DNA from: Metaclostridioides mangenotii
GTDB taxonomy: Bacteria > Bacillota > Clostridia > Peptostreptococcales > Peptostreptococcaceae
Length of the DNA stretch: 64,000 nt
Assembly: GCF_017873185.1 (NCBI RefSeq)
Contig: NZ_JAGGJX010000004.1
Span: 1 to 64,000, forward strand
Reading direction: 5' to 3'
Shown: one piece after another, positions 1 to 8,074 of the stretch
Layout: every line of letters starts with the position of its first letter
How positions within the stretch are numbered: position 1 is the stretch's first letter
Made by a program: the position numbers and the translations under genes
The notes under the pieces: generated by a model
Database searches by the model: none
What the model was told of the DNA's origin: nothing
The model's input: the letters and a program-made list of their open reading frames with translations, nothing else

Positions 1-145
1 CAGATACTATCGTTATCTTTAATATCTGGCTTTATATGGTTTGTTTCTTGTTTTCTTATAAATTAACCTACTGTTTAATTTTCAATGTTCTTTTTTGTTT
101 TCTTCTTGCTTCGTTGTGTTTCGTTTGCCGCTCTCTCGAGGACAA
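1..145 (-). ncRNA. rRNA operon leader (16S upstream region), runs off left edge
   Basis: Read on the minus strand, this stretch follows a strong promoter. It has a moderately G/C-containing start, then an A-rich purine tract, then AACATTGAAAATTAAACAG (72-90), which resembles the 'CTTTGAAAACTGAACA' leader motif that precedes 16S rRNA in many clostridia. Bases 1-6 and 23-28 (CAGATA/TATCTG) can pair. No 16S sequence is inside the window, so the rRNA gene is inferred to begin left of base 1. The alternative is a tRNA operon leader. Confidence 0.6.
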
Positions 146-150
146 GTATT

Positions 151-179
151 ACTATATCAAAATCTAAAATTTAAGTCAA
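151..179 (-). promoter_or_regulatory. sigma-A promoter of the rRNA leader
   Basis: On the minus strand there is a -35 box TTGACT (174-179), a spacer of exactly 17 bases and a -10 box TATAGT (151-156). Transcription would start near 144 and run left. The near-consensus boxes and the leader that follows fit a stable-RNA promoter. Bases 180-560 are very AT-rich and hold no gene. A TATAAT-like box at 470-475 could serve the plus-strand gene at 576, but I see no clear -35 partner. Confidence 0.7.
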
Positions 180-575
180 CACTTTTTTTAAATTTTTTTA
201 TATGTTTTTAAATACTCATACTTAAACTAACTGTAAAACTGATTCTCACCATTAGTAATTTCAGTTCTTTTAGACTCTTTTTTCTATCTAAAATTATTAT
301 TATATTATCTAATTTAAAACTTATATTTTTTAAACTACATAGATTTTACATTATTCAATTGTTATCTAGCATCACTATTTTTATTACTATTTTCATTGAA
401 TTTATTTAGAATTTAATAAAACTATTTTTATTTATATTTAAAATCTATCTATTTTCTGTCATTTTGAAGTATAATAGTCTATATTATATAAAATAAGAAA
501 CAGGTCAATAATAGATTTAATTCTATAATAATCTTTTCTATTCTATATATTTAAGTTAAGAGAGGTGATTAAAAA

Positions 576-1223
576 TTGAATAAATATCTTAGAGAACCAA
601 TCAATGGATTTACTCACTTGGCTGGGGCTGTTCTTTCCTTTATAGGTTTACTAGCTCTAGTTATAAAAACAAGCTTGGATAATCCTTCTGCATTATCACT
701 TACTGCAGTGATTATTTTTGGTATAAGCATGATACTTTTATATACTGCATCGACTGTATACCATCTTGTAATCTCTTCTGATATGGTAATCAGTTGGCTT
801 AGAAGACTAGATCACTCAATGATATTTATATTGATTGCAGGGTCTTACACTCCATTTTGTTTAATTGCGCTTAATGGACCTACTGGCTGGGCACTGTTCG
901 CTGTAATTATGACTGCAGCAATCGCTGGGGTATGCTTTAAACTAATATGGTTTAACTGCCCAAGATGGATATCTACAGTTATATATGTTGCTATGGGTTG
1001 GGTTTCTGTACTACTTATTGTTCCTCTATACAAAGCTATATCGCTAGAGGGTGTTATATTGCTTGTAGGCGGTGGTATTTTCTATACAATCGGCGCTGTT
1101 ATATATGCAGTAAAGCCTAAGTTTTTAAAATTCAAGAATTTTGCATATCATGAGATATTCCATGTATTTATACTTTTAGGAACTTTTACTCACTACATAT
1201 GCGTATTTAAATATGTAATATAA
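576..1223 (+). CDS. Hemolysin III family (TrhA/YqfA) membrane protein
   Basis: This 215-aa integral membrane protein belongs to the HlyIII/PAQR-like family. The N-terminus REPINGFTHLAGA is the family signature, followed by about seven hydrophobic segments. Conserved polar residues inside the membrane include the H of TVYH, the S-H of LDHSMIF, GSYTPF, and the late FHVFILLGTFTH histidines, which in PAQR relatives bind zinc. The start is a TTG codon at 576 with AGAGGTGAT just upstream. It stands alone on the plus strand and is closed by the shared terminator at 1236. The family's role is membrane-lipid homeostasis in some bacteria. The hemolysin name is historical and says little about function. 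Confidence 0.85.
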   Translation: MNKYLREPINGFTHLAGAVLSFIGLLALVIKTSLDNPSALSLTAVIIFGISMILLYTASTVYHLVISSDMVISWLRRLDHSMIFILIAGSYTPFCLIALNGPTGWALFAVIMTAAIAGVCFKLIWFNCPRWISTVIYVAMGWVSVLLIVPLYKAISLEGVILLVGGGIFYTIGAVIYAVKPKFLKFKNFAYHEIFHVFILLGTFTHYICVFKYVI

Positions 1224-1235
1224 ATACTTTAACAG

Positions 1236-1284
1236 AAGGGGAGTCTTAAAAATGATCTAATAAATCATTTTTAAGACTCCCCTT
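1236..1284. terminator. Bidirectional terminator between hlyIII and cadA
   Basis: Two perfect 21-base arms (1236-1256 and 1264-1284) flank a 7-base loop. The stem carries a GGGGAGTC block and is flanked by A/T runs on both sides. It lies between two convergent genes and probably stops both. Confidence 0.85.
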
Positions 1285-1335
1285 TAATGTATATCAATAC
1301 TATTGAATATAATTTTTCACTTTACAATAAGTCAC

Positions 1336-3717
1336 TTACTTCATAGCTCTCATTGCATTAAGAACTGCTATTAACGCTACCCCTACATCTGCAAATATTG
1401 CTTCCCACATAGTAGCAACTCCTCCAGCACCTAATACCATAACTATCGCCTTAACAGTTAGAGCAATCGCTATATTTTGCCATACAATCTTATTAGTTTT
1501 ATTTGCAATACCTATAGCAACTGATATTTTGCTAGGTTCGTCGTTCATAAGAACTACGTCAGCGGCTTCGATAGCTGCATCAGATCCAAGTCCACCCATC
1601 GCTATACCTACATCTGCTCTAGCAAGAACTGGCGCATCGTTAATTCCGTCTCCAACAAATGCTACTTTTTCTTTATCTGTTCTTCCTTTAAATATTTCCT
1701 CTAGCTTTTCAACTTTTTCATCAGGTAGTAGATTTGAGTAAACTTTATCTAATCCTAATTTCGATGCTATATTATTTGCCACTTTTTCATTATCCCCAGT
1801 AAGCATTACTACTTCTTTTATACCTTCATTTTTTAAATCTTTAATTGCTTTAACACTGTCCTCTTTTATTTCATCAGATATAACTATATATCCTCTGAAT
1901 TCTGAGTCTACAGCTACATATACTACTGTTCCAACTTCTGTAGCTGGAGCATAAGAAATATTTTCGCCCTTCATAAGTTTTTCGTTACCTGCAAGAATTG
2001 TCTCGCCAAAGTAATTTATCTTTATACCATGAGCTGCTATTTCTTCGTAGTTTTCTACTTTATCTAAATCTATTTTTTTATTGTAGAAATTAGTTATAGA
2101 TTTTGCTATTGGGTGATTTGAGTTTGCTTCAGCTAACGCTGCATACTCAATTAATTTTTCTTCTGAAATTCCAACTGGATATACTTTTGTAACATTGAAT
2201 ACACCTTTTGTAAGGGTACCTGTTTTGTCAAATACTACTGTATCAACATATCTAAGAGATTCTAGATAGTTACTTCCCTTAATAAGAATACCGTTTTTAG
2301 ATGCTAACCCTATCCCGCTGAAGAAACTTAGCGGTATAGATAGGACAAGAGCACAAGGACAAGAAACTACTAAGAATATGAGCCCTCTGTAAACCCATTC
2401 TCTAAAAGAGGCATCCGGCAATACAAGCGGAGGAATAAATGCAACTGCTAAAGCTATTGCCACTACTGCTGGTGTATAGTATTTTGAGAACTTGGAAATA
2501 AAGTTTTCTGTAGGTGCTTTTTTACTACTTGCATTTTCTACTAGGTCTAAAATCTTAGAAACAGTCGATTCTCCAAACAGTTTAGTTACTCTAACAGTAA
2601 GTAAAGCGTTTTTGTTAATTACACCAGATAAGATCTCCTCATCTTTTGAAACTTCTCTCAGAACTGATTCTCCAGTTATAGCTGAAGTATCAAGCATAGA
2701 TGAACCATCTACTACTACACCGTCTAGAGGGACCTTTTCACCAGGTTTAACTACTATTATATCTCCTATATTAATATCTTCAGGTGATACCACTTTTATT
2801 TCTGATCCAACTTTAAGATTGGCGTAGTCTGCTCTAATTTCCATCAGTGCAGTGATAGATTTTCTAGATTTTCCAACTGCCATATCTTGTAGATATTCTC
2901 CTATTTTGTAGAAAAGCATAACTCCTACTGCTTCAGCTAACTCTCCTATTGCTAATGCTCCGACGGTTGCAATGGACATAAGGAAGTTCTCATCGAATAC
3001 TCTACCATTAGTTGCATTTTTTATAGCTTTTAACAGTACATCTCCACCGATTACTAAATAAGCTACGACAAATATTACACTGCTTACTATACTCTCATTA
3101 CCTGTTGCTGTTTGATATATACCTAATATATAAACAGCTACACCTAAAAGTAATTTTATTAATTCTTTCTTATTGTGTTCTCCACCACCGTGATCATGTG
3201 AATCATCACTGTGGTCACTTTGTTTTTTACCTGACTTCATTTGGATATCAAGGCCAGGCTCTATAGTATTAATTTTATCTATAATTTTTTCTACTACTAC
3301 TTTTTCATCGGCATATGAAGTAAGCTCAAAGCTTAATTTTTTATTTACAAAGTTTAAGTTCGAAGATTTTATTTCATCTAATTTTCCAATAGCTTCCTCA
3401 ATCTCTGCTGCGCAGTGTGCACAACTTAAACCGCCTAAAATCATTTCTTTTTTATTTGAATTTGCCTTTGCTGTATCTTTTAATTTTATATCTAGCCCAG
3501 GCTCTATAATATTAATTTTATTTACTATTTTATCTACAACTTGCGATTCATTTACGGAGTCTTGCATTTCAAAACTCAATTTCTTGTTTACAAAGTTTAG
3601 GTTTGCAGATTTTACTTCATCAAGTTTGCCTACTGCCTCTTCTATCTCTGATGCACAGTGTGCACAACTCAAACCACCTAAAATCATTTCTTTTTTGTTT
3701 AATACTTCAGATGACAT
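1336..3717 (-). CDS. cadA: Heavy-metal P1B-type ATPase (Cd/Zn/Pb exporter) with duplicated HMA domain
   Basis: This 793-aa protein pumps divalent soft metals (Zn, Cd, Pb) out of the cell using ATP. Two N-terminal HMA domains (residues 8-77 and 89-158) each carry GLSCAHCA, and they are nearly identical. A His/Asp-rich linker follows (about 165-182). The core shows the membrane CPC motif (C453-P-C455), the phosphorylated aspartate D497 in DKTGTL, the HP motif SNHPIAKS, and GDGINDAP. The CPC motif with a His-rich linker favours Zn/Cd over Cu. The start ATG has AGGAGG upstream. It follows the ArsR-type gene by 14 bases, so the two form one operon. Confidence 0.93.
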   Translation of the reverse strand: MSSEVLNKKEMILGGLSCAHCASEIEEAVGKLDEVKSANLNFVNKKLSFEMQDSVNESQVVDKIVNKINIIEPGLDIKLKDTAKANSNKKEMILGGLSCAHCAAEIEEAIGKLDEIKSSNLNFVNKKLSFELTSYADEKVVVEKIIDKINTIEPGLDIQMKSGKKQSDHSDDSHDHGGGEHNKKELIKLLLGVAVYILGIYQTATGNESIVSSVIFVVAYLVIGGDVLLKAIKNATNGRVFDENFLMSIATVGALAIGELAEAVGVMLFYKIGEYLQDMAVGKSRKSITALMEIRADYANLKVGSEIKVVSPEDINIGDIIVVKPGEKVPLDGVVVDGSSMLDTSAITGESVLREVSKDEEILSGVINKNALLTVRVTKLFGESTVSKILDLVENASSKKAPTENFISKFSKYYTPAVVAIALAVAFIPPLVLPDASFREWVYRGLIFLVVSCPCALVLSIPLSFFSGIGLASKNGILIKGSNYLESLRYVDTVVFDKTGTLTKGVFNVTKVYPVGISEEKLIEYAALAEANSNHPIAKSITNFYNKKIDLDKVENYEEIAAHGIKINYFGETILAGNEKLMKGENISYAPATEVGTVVYVAVDSEFRGYIVISDEIKEDSVKAIKDLKNEGIKEVVMLTGDNEKVANNIASKLGLDKVYSNLLPDEKVEKLEEIFKGRTDKEKVAFVGDGINDAPVLARADVGIAMGGLGSDAAIEAADVVLMNDEPSKISVAIGIANKTNKIVWQNIAIALTVKAIVMVLGAGGVATMWEAIFADVGVALIAVLNAMRAMK

Positions 3718-3731
3718 TTAGAAGACCTCCT

Positions 3732-4106
3732 TTATTTTTTATTTAACTCTTGGATATGACATAGACCGCAATTAAATATTTGACTTACATGATCGTCGTC
3801 TAATGAGTAAAATACTGTCTTACCTTCTTTTTTAAACTTAACAAGTCTAGCTTGCTTTAAAACTCTCAACTGATGTGAAATCGCTGAGTCAGTCATATTT
3901 AGTAAATTTGCTATATCACATACACACATCTCACTTGCGAAAAGAGCGTATAAGATTCTTATTCTTGTTGAATCTCCAAATACTTTAAACAACTCAGCCA
4001 AATCGTATAATACCTCTTCATCTGGCATAGTAGACTTCGCTCCACTTACTATTTCCTGATGTACATTTTTACATTCACATGTTTTAAATTCTTCATTTAT
4101 ATTCAT
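3732..4106 (-). CDS. cadC: ArsR/SmtB-family metal-sensing repressor (CadC type)
   Basis: This 124-aa winged-helix repressor should release its operator when Zn, Cd or Pb binds. The HTH lies at about 60-90 (CVCDIANLLNMTDSAISHQLRVLK). It has the alpha3 metal-site cysteines (SEMCVCD) and N-terminal cysteines (CECKNVH), as in CadC. A C-terminal set (DDDHVSQIFNCGLCHIQE) resembles the alpha5 Asp/His...His/Glu zinc site of SmtB/CzrA. Both metal sites therefore look intact. It is the first gene of the pair with cadA, and an operator overlaps the promoter upstream. GGGAG precedes the ATG. Confidence 0.9.
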   Translation of the reverse strand: MNINEEFKTCECKNVHQEIVSGAKSTMPDEEVLYDLAELFKVFGDSTRIRILYALFASEMCVCDIANLLNMTDSAISHQLRVLKQARLVKFKKEGKTVFYSLDDDHVSQIFNCGLCHIQELNKK

Positions 4107-4134
4107 AAGATTTTTTCTCCCATCATTTAATAAT

Positions 4135-4184
4135 TGAATAATTGTTCATATGTTCATTATAGTCCTAACTGTAAAATTATGCAA
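4135..4184 (-). promoter_or_regulatory. cadCA promoter and SmtB/CzrA-type operator
   Basis: On the minus strand the -10 TATAAT is at 4156-4161 and a weak -35 TTGCAT is at 4179-4184, with a 17-base spacer. Directly downstream lies TGAATAATTGTTCA (plus-strand reading, 4135-4148). It fits the TGAA-N6-TTCA half-site pattern of SmtB/CzrA operators, and another TGTTCA follows at 4151-4156. A repressor bound here would cover the transcription start. Confidence 0.7.
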
Positions 4185-4290
4185 TATCTATTAAGATATT
4201 TTTTAAATAAATAAATCATACATATTATTTAACTATCTTTTATATATATTAAAAGAATAACTTTTTATAGTTTTTTTGGGAGGTGCTTAA

Positions 4291-5595
4291 ATGAGTTTCG
4301 ATGAAACAAAAAACACTTTAGATACCAGTTACATGCCATACTTAAATCAAGATTCCTATAAAGATTATATTGATTTTAGTAACGACCACGATATGAATAG
4401 GATTGATGGTGCTGGTTCTGGATCTAATCTAAATCAAATGAATAATAACTATCAACAAGCTGTAAATACAAATACCCATCCTCAGAACGCTCAAATTATG
4501 CCTAATAGCAATGCAAATTCATACTTTGCAAATTTTGCTAATACAGGTGGCAATCAGAACCAGACAGGTACAAATCAACAATCTGTTAATCCAAATATCT
4601 ATCCTGGAATTAACTTTATGGGAAGCGATGTAATTATAATGATACCTGGGGTAATTAGGGGGACTATGCAAGGTCTTCCTGTTGTTGTTCCACAAAGTAT
4701 GAACTTTGGTGGTGGCATAACTCCTTATGGTGCTAACATGAGTGGCTCTAGCATGGGCAGCTCTCCTATGGGCGGCTCTCCTATGGGCGGCTCTCACATG
4801 GGTGGCTCTCCTATGGGTGGCTCTCCTATGGGTGGCTCTCACATGGGCGGCTCTCCTATGGGCGGATCTAGCATGGGCGGCTCTCCTATGGGTGGCTCTC
4901 CTATGGGTGGCTCTCCTATGGGCGGCTCTAGCATGGGCGGCTCTCACATGGGCGGCTCTCCTATGGGTGGCTCTCCTATGGGCGGCTCTAGCATGGGCGG
5001 CTCTCACATGGGCGGCTCTCCTATGGGCGGCTCTCCTATGGGTGGCTCTCCTATGGGCGGCTCTAGCATGGGCGGCTCTAGCATGGGCGGCTCTCACATG
5101 GGCGGCTCTCCTATGGGCGGCTCTAGCATGGGCGGCTCTCCTACGGGCGGCTCTCACATGGGCGGATCTAGCATGGGCGGCTCTCCTATGGGCGGCTCTA
5201 GCATGGGCGGCTCTCACATGGGCGGCTCTAGCATGGGCGGCTCTCCTATGGGCGGCTCTCACAATATGAGCAATACTAATCCATCCCCTTACTCAACTCC
5301 TCCAAGTTCTGATATGTTTAATTTAAATCAGAGCCCTTATGGAGTTGGAGTTAATAGCGGAATGGGTAATTCTAACCCTATGAACAGCAATATGAATCAA
5401 ATACCGAGTGGCTCTAGTACTGGATCAACTGCAAATTCAAGCAAATTTGGGATTAATTTTGGAACTTACTCAAATAGTTCAGTTTCTACACCAAATATGT
5501 CCGGTACTCCATCTAGTGCAGGAACCCCTAGATATGTATCAAATGTAGATCCTGCTCAGATAAATCAGGAAGAACTCGATGAAGAAGAAATGTAA
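4291..5595 (+). CDS. Repeat protein with 35 tandem MGGSx pentapeptides, function unknown
   Basis: This 434-aa protein has no signal peptide or membrane segment. Residues 1-149 are Asn/Gln/Ser-rich with a hydrophobic stretch (VIIMIPGVIRGTMQGLPVVVP). Residues 150-324 are 35 pentapeptides MGGSP, MGGSH or MGGSS. The tail is Ser/Pro/Asn-rich and ends in an acidic EELDEEEM. GGGAGGTG precedes the ATG. The repeat DNA is far richer in G+C than its surroundings. I do not recognise the family. The Gly/Ser/Met low-complexity build is compatible with a structural protein such as a spore-coat component, but nothing here proves that. It has its own transcription unit. Confidence 0.75.
   Translation: MSFDETKNTLDTSYMPYLNQDSYKDYIDFSNDHDMNRIDGAGSGSNLNQMNNNYQQAVNTNTHPQNAQIMPNSNANSYFANFANTGGNQNQTGTNQQSVNPNIYPGINFMGSDVIIMIPGVIRGTMQGLPVVVPQSMNFGGGITPYGANMSGSSMGSSPMGGSPMGGSHMGGSPMGGSPMGGSHMGGSPMGGSSMGGSPMGGSPMGGSPMGGSSMGGSHMGGSPMGGSPMGGSSMGGSHMGGSPMGGSPMGGSPMGGSSMGGSSMGGSHMGGSPMGGSSMGGSPTGGSHMGGSSMGGSPMGGSSMGGSHMGGSSMGGSPMGGSHNMSNTNPSPYSTPPSSDMFNLNQSPYGVGVNSGMGNSNPMNSNMNQIPSGSSTGSTANSSKFGINFGTYSNSSVSTPNMSGTPSSAGTPRYVSNVDPAQINQEELDEEEM
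4738..5262 (+). repeat. VNTR-like array: 35 in-frame 15-bp units
   Basis: The unit is ATGGGCGGCTCT plus CCT, CAC or AGC. The first two units are diverged (MSGSS, MGSSP). Unit 28 (5143) has ACG in place of ATG. GGC/GGT and GGA changes are the only other variation. Because the unit is a multiple of three with no stops, all the other frames across it are open too, which creates spurious long reading frames. Confidence 0.95.
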
Positions 5596-5643
5596 ACTTT
5601 TTAATTATTTAAAATTTAATGTATATTTTTTAAATATAAGACA

Positions 5644-5736
5644 ATAATATTAATATATTCCTCATAATATTCCCCCAATATTATAGAAATAAAGTTATAC
5701 AGATAAAAAAGACTAGATTAAATTCTAGTCTTTTTT
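5644..5736 (+). ncRNA. Hairpin module copy 1 with terminator (possible small RNA)
   Basis: Bases 5644-5693 match 5800-5849 at 49 of 50 positions. Inside is a perfect 8-bp stem ATAATATT/AATATTAT with a CCCCC loop (5664-5684). An intrinsic terminator follows: 13-base arms at 5705-5717 and 5724-5736 with a T run. Either this is the 3' end of the repeat-protein mRNA or it is a small RNA. No clear promoter is visible. Confidence 0.5.
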
Positions 5737-5799
5737 ATTGAAATAATTAATATCAATATATATTTTTTTAAAACATGTATATATTTAAATATTTTGACC

Positions 5800-5890
5800 A
5801 TAATATTAATGTATTCCTCATAATATTCCCCCAATATTATAGAAATAAAATTAAGAGTGACCAGCTGCAACTGGTCACTCTTAATTTTTT
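5800..5890 (+). ncRNA. Hairpin module copy 2 with terminator (possible small RNA)
   Basis: This is the second copy of the 50-bp module (5800-5849) with the same 8-bp stem and CCCCC loop (5820-5840). It is followed by an unrelated but perfect terminator: 14-base arms 5851-5864 and 5871-5884, then TTTTTT. A TTGACC sequence at 5794-5799 could be a -35, but no well-spaced -10 is seen. The terminator may also serve the convergent gene ending at 5923. Confidence 0.5.
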
Positions 5891-5922
5891 GAAAATATAT
5901 CTTTTAATGATAAATATATCTT

Positions 5923-7017
5923 CTAGTTTAAAAAATCATTGAAGTCTTTAGATCCTGACTCTGCAAAATCGTAAAGTGCATTTTGCTCAAAATAGTAACT
6001 GTCCATTAACTCAACGCTATCACTGTGGTTAAATTCTATAGCTTCATTTATAAACTCGTTATCCTCTTTTGAATAAGTACCAACAAATAGCTCTTCCTCA
6101 GAAAAGTAATAAATTGCTTTGATATCATTATTTATTACATATTCACTCTCTTTTACATGATCATTATTAAAACTAAATCTAGTATACAAATTACCATTGT
6201 CCATAAAGCTCTTAAACAGAAATGGATTTTCTTCATGAAAGTCTTTTTCAAAGGCATCAACATTTTTAATATTGTATATAGAGACGTACTCAGGCTTTGA
6301 AATTTCGTCAAACACTTCGAAATCTAACACTTCCTCAACATCGGTAATCAGTAATGAATTTAGTTTAAATCCTCTTCTTTGATGTATATCTTTTTCTATA
6401 CTAAAGGCTATCTTACATGAATAGTACCCATCTACATCTTCATATATAGCTGTACTTATGTATCTAGAGTTGCCCATTGATTTAACTATAGTTTTAAGTA
6501 AGGTACCATTTATCTTTGTTACATGCATACTAGAAATCTCTTCACTTGCGGAGTAATACATCAAACCCTCTCTATCCCAAGCGATAAACCTCATGGTCAT
6601 GTAATTAACAAATTCAATTTCATCTACTATCTCTTTGCAGATCTTTGGATACATATCCTCTATCTTTAGATCTCCACTGTATTTTTCTATTATATCAATG
6701 TATTCCTCTGTATCTCCAGGAAGATCTTTATTATAGTATTCATTTTTCTTTCCATAAAAACTCACCAAAAATCTAGCTTCATCTTCAGATATTCTAATCT
6801 TGTCCGATCCTAGACCTCCCATAAGTCTTTCTTCTTCTCTATACACTTCATGTCCACTTGGATCTTCAAGACTCACATAATCAGCTATTCCCAATCCTTC
6901 AGAATCTAATAAAAAGTATTGACAAAAAATTTTATCATCCTCATTGTTCCAATTTATAATAAGACCCATGCTACCCATAAGCCTTGAATTCGTAACCTTT
7001 GCGAAGTTAAACTTCAT
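5923..7017 (-). CDS. Conserved-type hypothetical protein, 364 aa
   Basis: I do not recognise this protein. It is acidic and soluble, with no signal peptide or membrane segment, and is rich in Asp, Glu, Tyr and Phe (for example SISTAIYEDVDGYYSC and an acidic C-terminus ending KDFNDFLN). The start is set at ATG 7017 because GAGAGGAAATGAT lies just before it. The reading frame stays open 60 codons further upstream, but that part lacks a ribosome site and would overlap the divergent gene at 7143. It is transcribed alone, divergently from the HAD phosphatase. Confidence 0.7.
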   Translation of the reverse strand: MKFNFAKVTNSRLMGSMGLIINWNNEDDKIFCQYFLLDSEGLGIADYVSLEDPSGHEVYREEERLMGGLGSDKIRISEDEARFLVSFYGKKNEYYNKDLPGDTEEYIDIIEKYSGDLKIEDMYPKICKEIVDEIEFVNYMTMRFIAWDREGLMYYSASEEISSMHVTKINGTLLKTIVKSMGNSRYISTAIYEDVDGYYSCKIAFSIEKDIHQRRGFKLNSLLITDVEEVLDFEVFDEISKPEYVSIYNIKNVDAFEKDFHEENPFLFKSFMDNGNLYTRFSFNNDHVKESEYVINNDIKAIYYFSEEELFVGTYSKEDNEFINEAIEFNHSDSVELMDSYYFEQNALYDFAESGSKDFNDFLN

Positions 7018-7142
7018 AAAATCATTTCCTCTCATTTTCAAATAAAAATTATTTATATTAGTTATTATACATATAAAATGGTAACATAGATATAATTTAT
7101 AATATAATAATAATATAAAATGATAAATATAGGGGTGATTTT

Positions 7143-7871
7143 TTGGGAAAAACGGCAGCCTTTTTCGATATAGATGGAACTCTGTATAGAGATTCACTAA
7201 TGATAGAACATTTTAAAAAACTAATTAAATACGATATAATCGATCAAAAAGACTGGTATAGCAATGTGCGAGATACTTTTATGGACTGGGATAAAAGACA
7301 GGGAAACTACGATGACTATTTATTAGAGGTTAGTGAGCTATATGTTAGATCAATTATAGGGCTGGATACTACGTGCATTAATTTTACAAGCGACCAAGTT
7401 ATAAAGTTAAAAGCCGATAGAGTTTATAAATACACTAGATCTAGAATTGACTGGCATTTAGCACAAGGTCATATTGTAATTTTTATTTCAGGAAGCCCAA
7501 ATTTTTTAGTTGAGAAGATGGCTAAGAAATACAACGCCACTGATTTTTGCGGAAGTGAATATATTTTTGAAAATGATGTTTTTACTGGTAATTTAGTTCC
7601 TATGTGGGATTCTGAGAGCAAAAATACTTCTATAAATAATTTTACTAAAAAATACGATATTGATCTTGCTAATTCATACGCTTATGGGGATACAAATGGT
7701 GATTTTAACATGTTGAGACGCGTCGGGAAACCAATCGCTATAAACCCTACAAAAGAACTTTTAAAAATGATAAATCTCAATGGAAATATGAAAAACAAAA
7801 CTAAGATTATCGTAGAGAGAAAAGACCTTGTATATTCTTTAGTCCCAAGTGTTGAAATTGTCGATATATAA
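7143..7871 (+). CDS. HAD-superfamily hydrolase, subfamily IB (SerB-like phosphatase)
   Basis: This 242-aa soluble protein has the HAD motifs in order: DIDGTLYR (motif I, nucleophile D9 and D11), SGSP (motif II, about residue 117), and GDTNGDFNML (motif IV acidic pair). The cap is helical and inserted after motif I, as in phosphoserine-phosphatase-like family IB proteins. Members dephosphorylate small molecules such as phosphoserine or lipid-linked phosphates, and the substrate here is unknown. The start is TTG at 7143 with AGGGGTGAT upstream. It is closed by the terminator at 7888. Confidence 0.8.
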   Translation: MGKTAAFFDIDGTLYRDSLMIEHFKKLIKYDIIDQKDWYSNVRDTFMDWDKRQGNYDDYLLEVSELYVRSIIGLDTTCINFTSDQVIKLKADRVYKYTRSRIDWHLAQGHIVIFISGSPNFLVEKMAKKYNATDFCGSEYIFENDVFTGNLVPMWDSESKNTSINNFTKKYDIDLANSYAYGDTNGDFNMLRRVGKPIAINPTKELLKMINLNGNMKNKTKIIVERKDLVYSLVPSVEIVDI

Positions 7872-7887
7872 TATATTTTTACAAAGA

Positions 7888-7933
7888 TTAAAGCTTCTCA
7901 ATTAATACTCATACATTAATTGAGAAGCTTTAA
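7888..7933 (+). terminator. Terminator after the HAD phosphatase
   Basis: Perfect 19-base arms (7888-7906 and 7915-7933) with an 8-base loop, AT-rich on both sides. It could act on both strands. Confidence 0.75.
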
Positions 7934-7984
7934 AATTCTAAATATATTATTTTTTTTAATTTTTTATTAACCTATAGAGTTCTT

Positions 7985-8074
7985 TTATATATTTGTTTTT
8001 AACTTCTTTATCCAAACATCTATAGGCATTGCTTCTGCTGATATCGAATTATCATATCTTCTAGATAAACTACC
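7985..8074 (-). pseudogene. C-terminal remnant of a HhH-GPD DNA glycosylase (OGG type)
   Basis: Minus-strand codons from 8074 to the TAA at 7985-7987 encode about 29 residues including RRYDNSISAEAMPIDVWIKK. The PIDVW-K block resembles the 'R-Y-D-A-x-P-V-D-V-W-x-K/R' end of bacterial 8-oxoguanine DNA glycosylases, where the Asp of the GPD motif sits. There is an in-frame stop directly upstream and no start or ribosome site. I infer a gene fragment whose body has been lost. The match is from memory and short. Confidence 0.4.

Noticed and set aside
1529-1741. Plus-strand open frames inside cadA, htpG, flhA and other genes
   Set aside because: They are shadows of well-supported genes on the other strand, without ribosome sites or family motifs.
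4519-5262. Long minus-strand frame of Ala/His/Arg repeats and a second plus frame (4742-5269) of Ala/Leu/Trp repeats
   Set aside because: Both arise because the 15-bp unit has no stop in any frame. They lack ribosome sites and unique flanking sequence.
4738-5262. Regular repeats that might look like a CRISPR array
   Set aside because: The units are 15 bp, directly adjacent and in frame, with no spacers and no cas genes.
7018-7197. Upstream extension of the 364-aa hypothetical protein
   Set aside because: No ribosome site, very AT-rich codons, and overlap with the divergent HAD gene; a good site lies at 7017.
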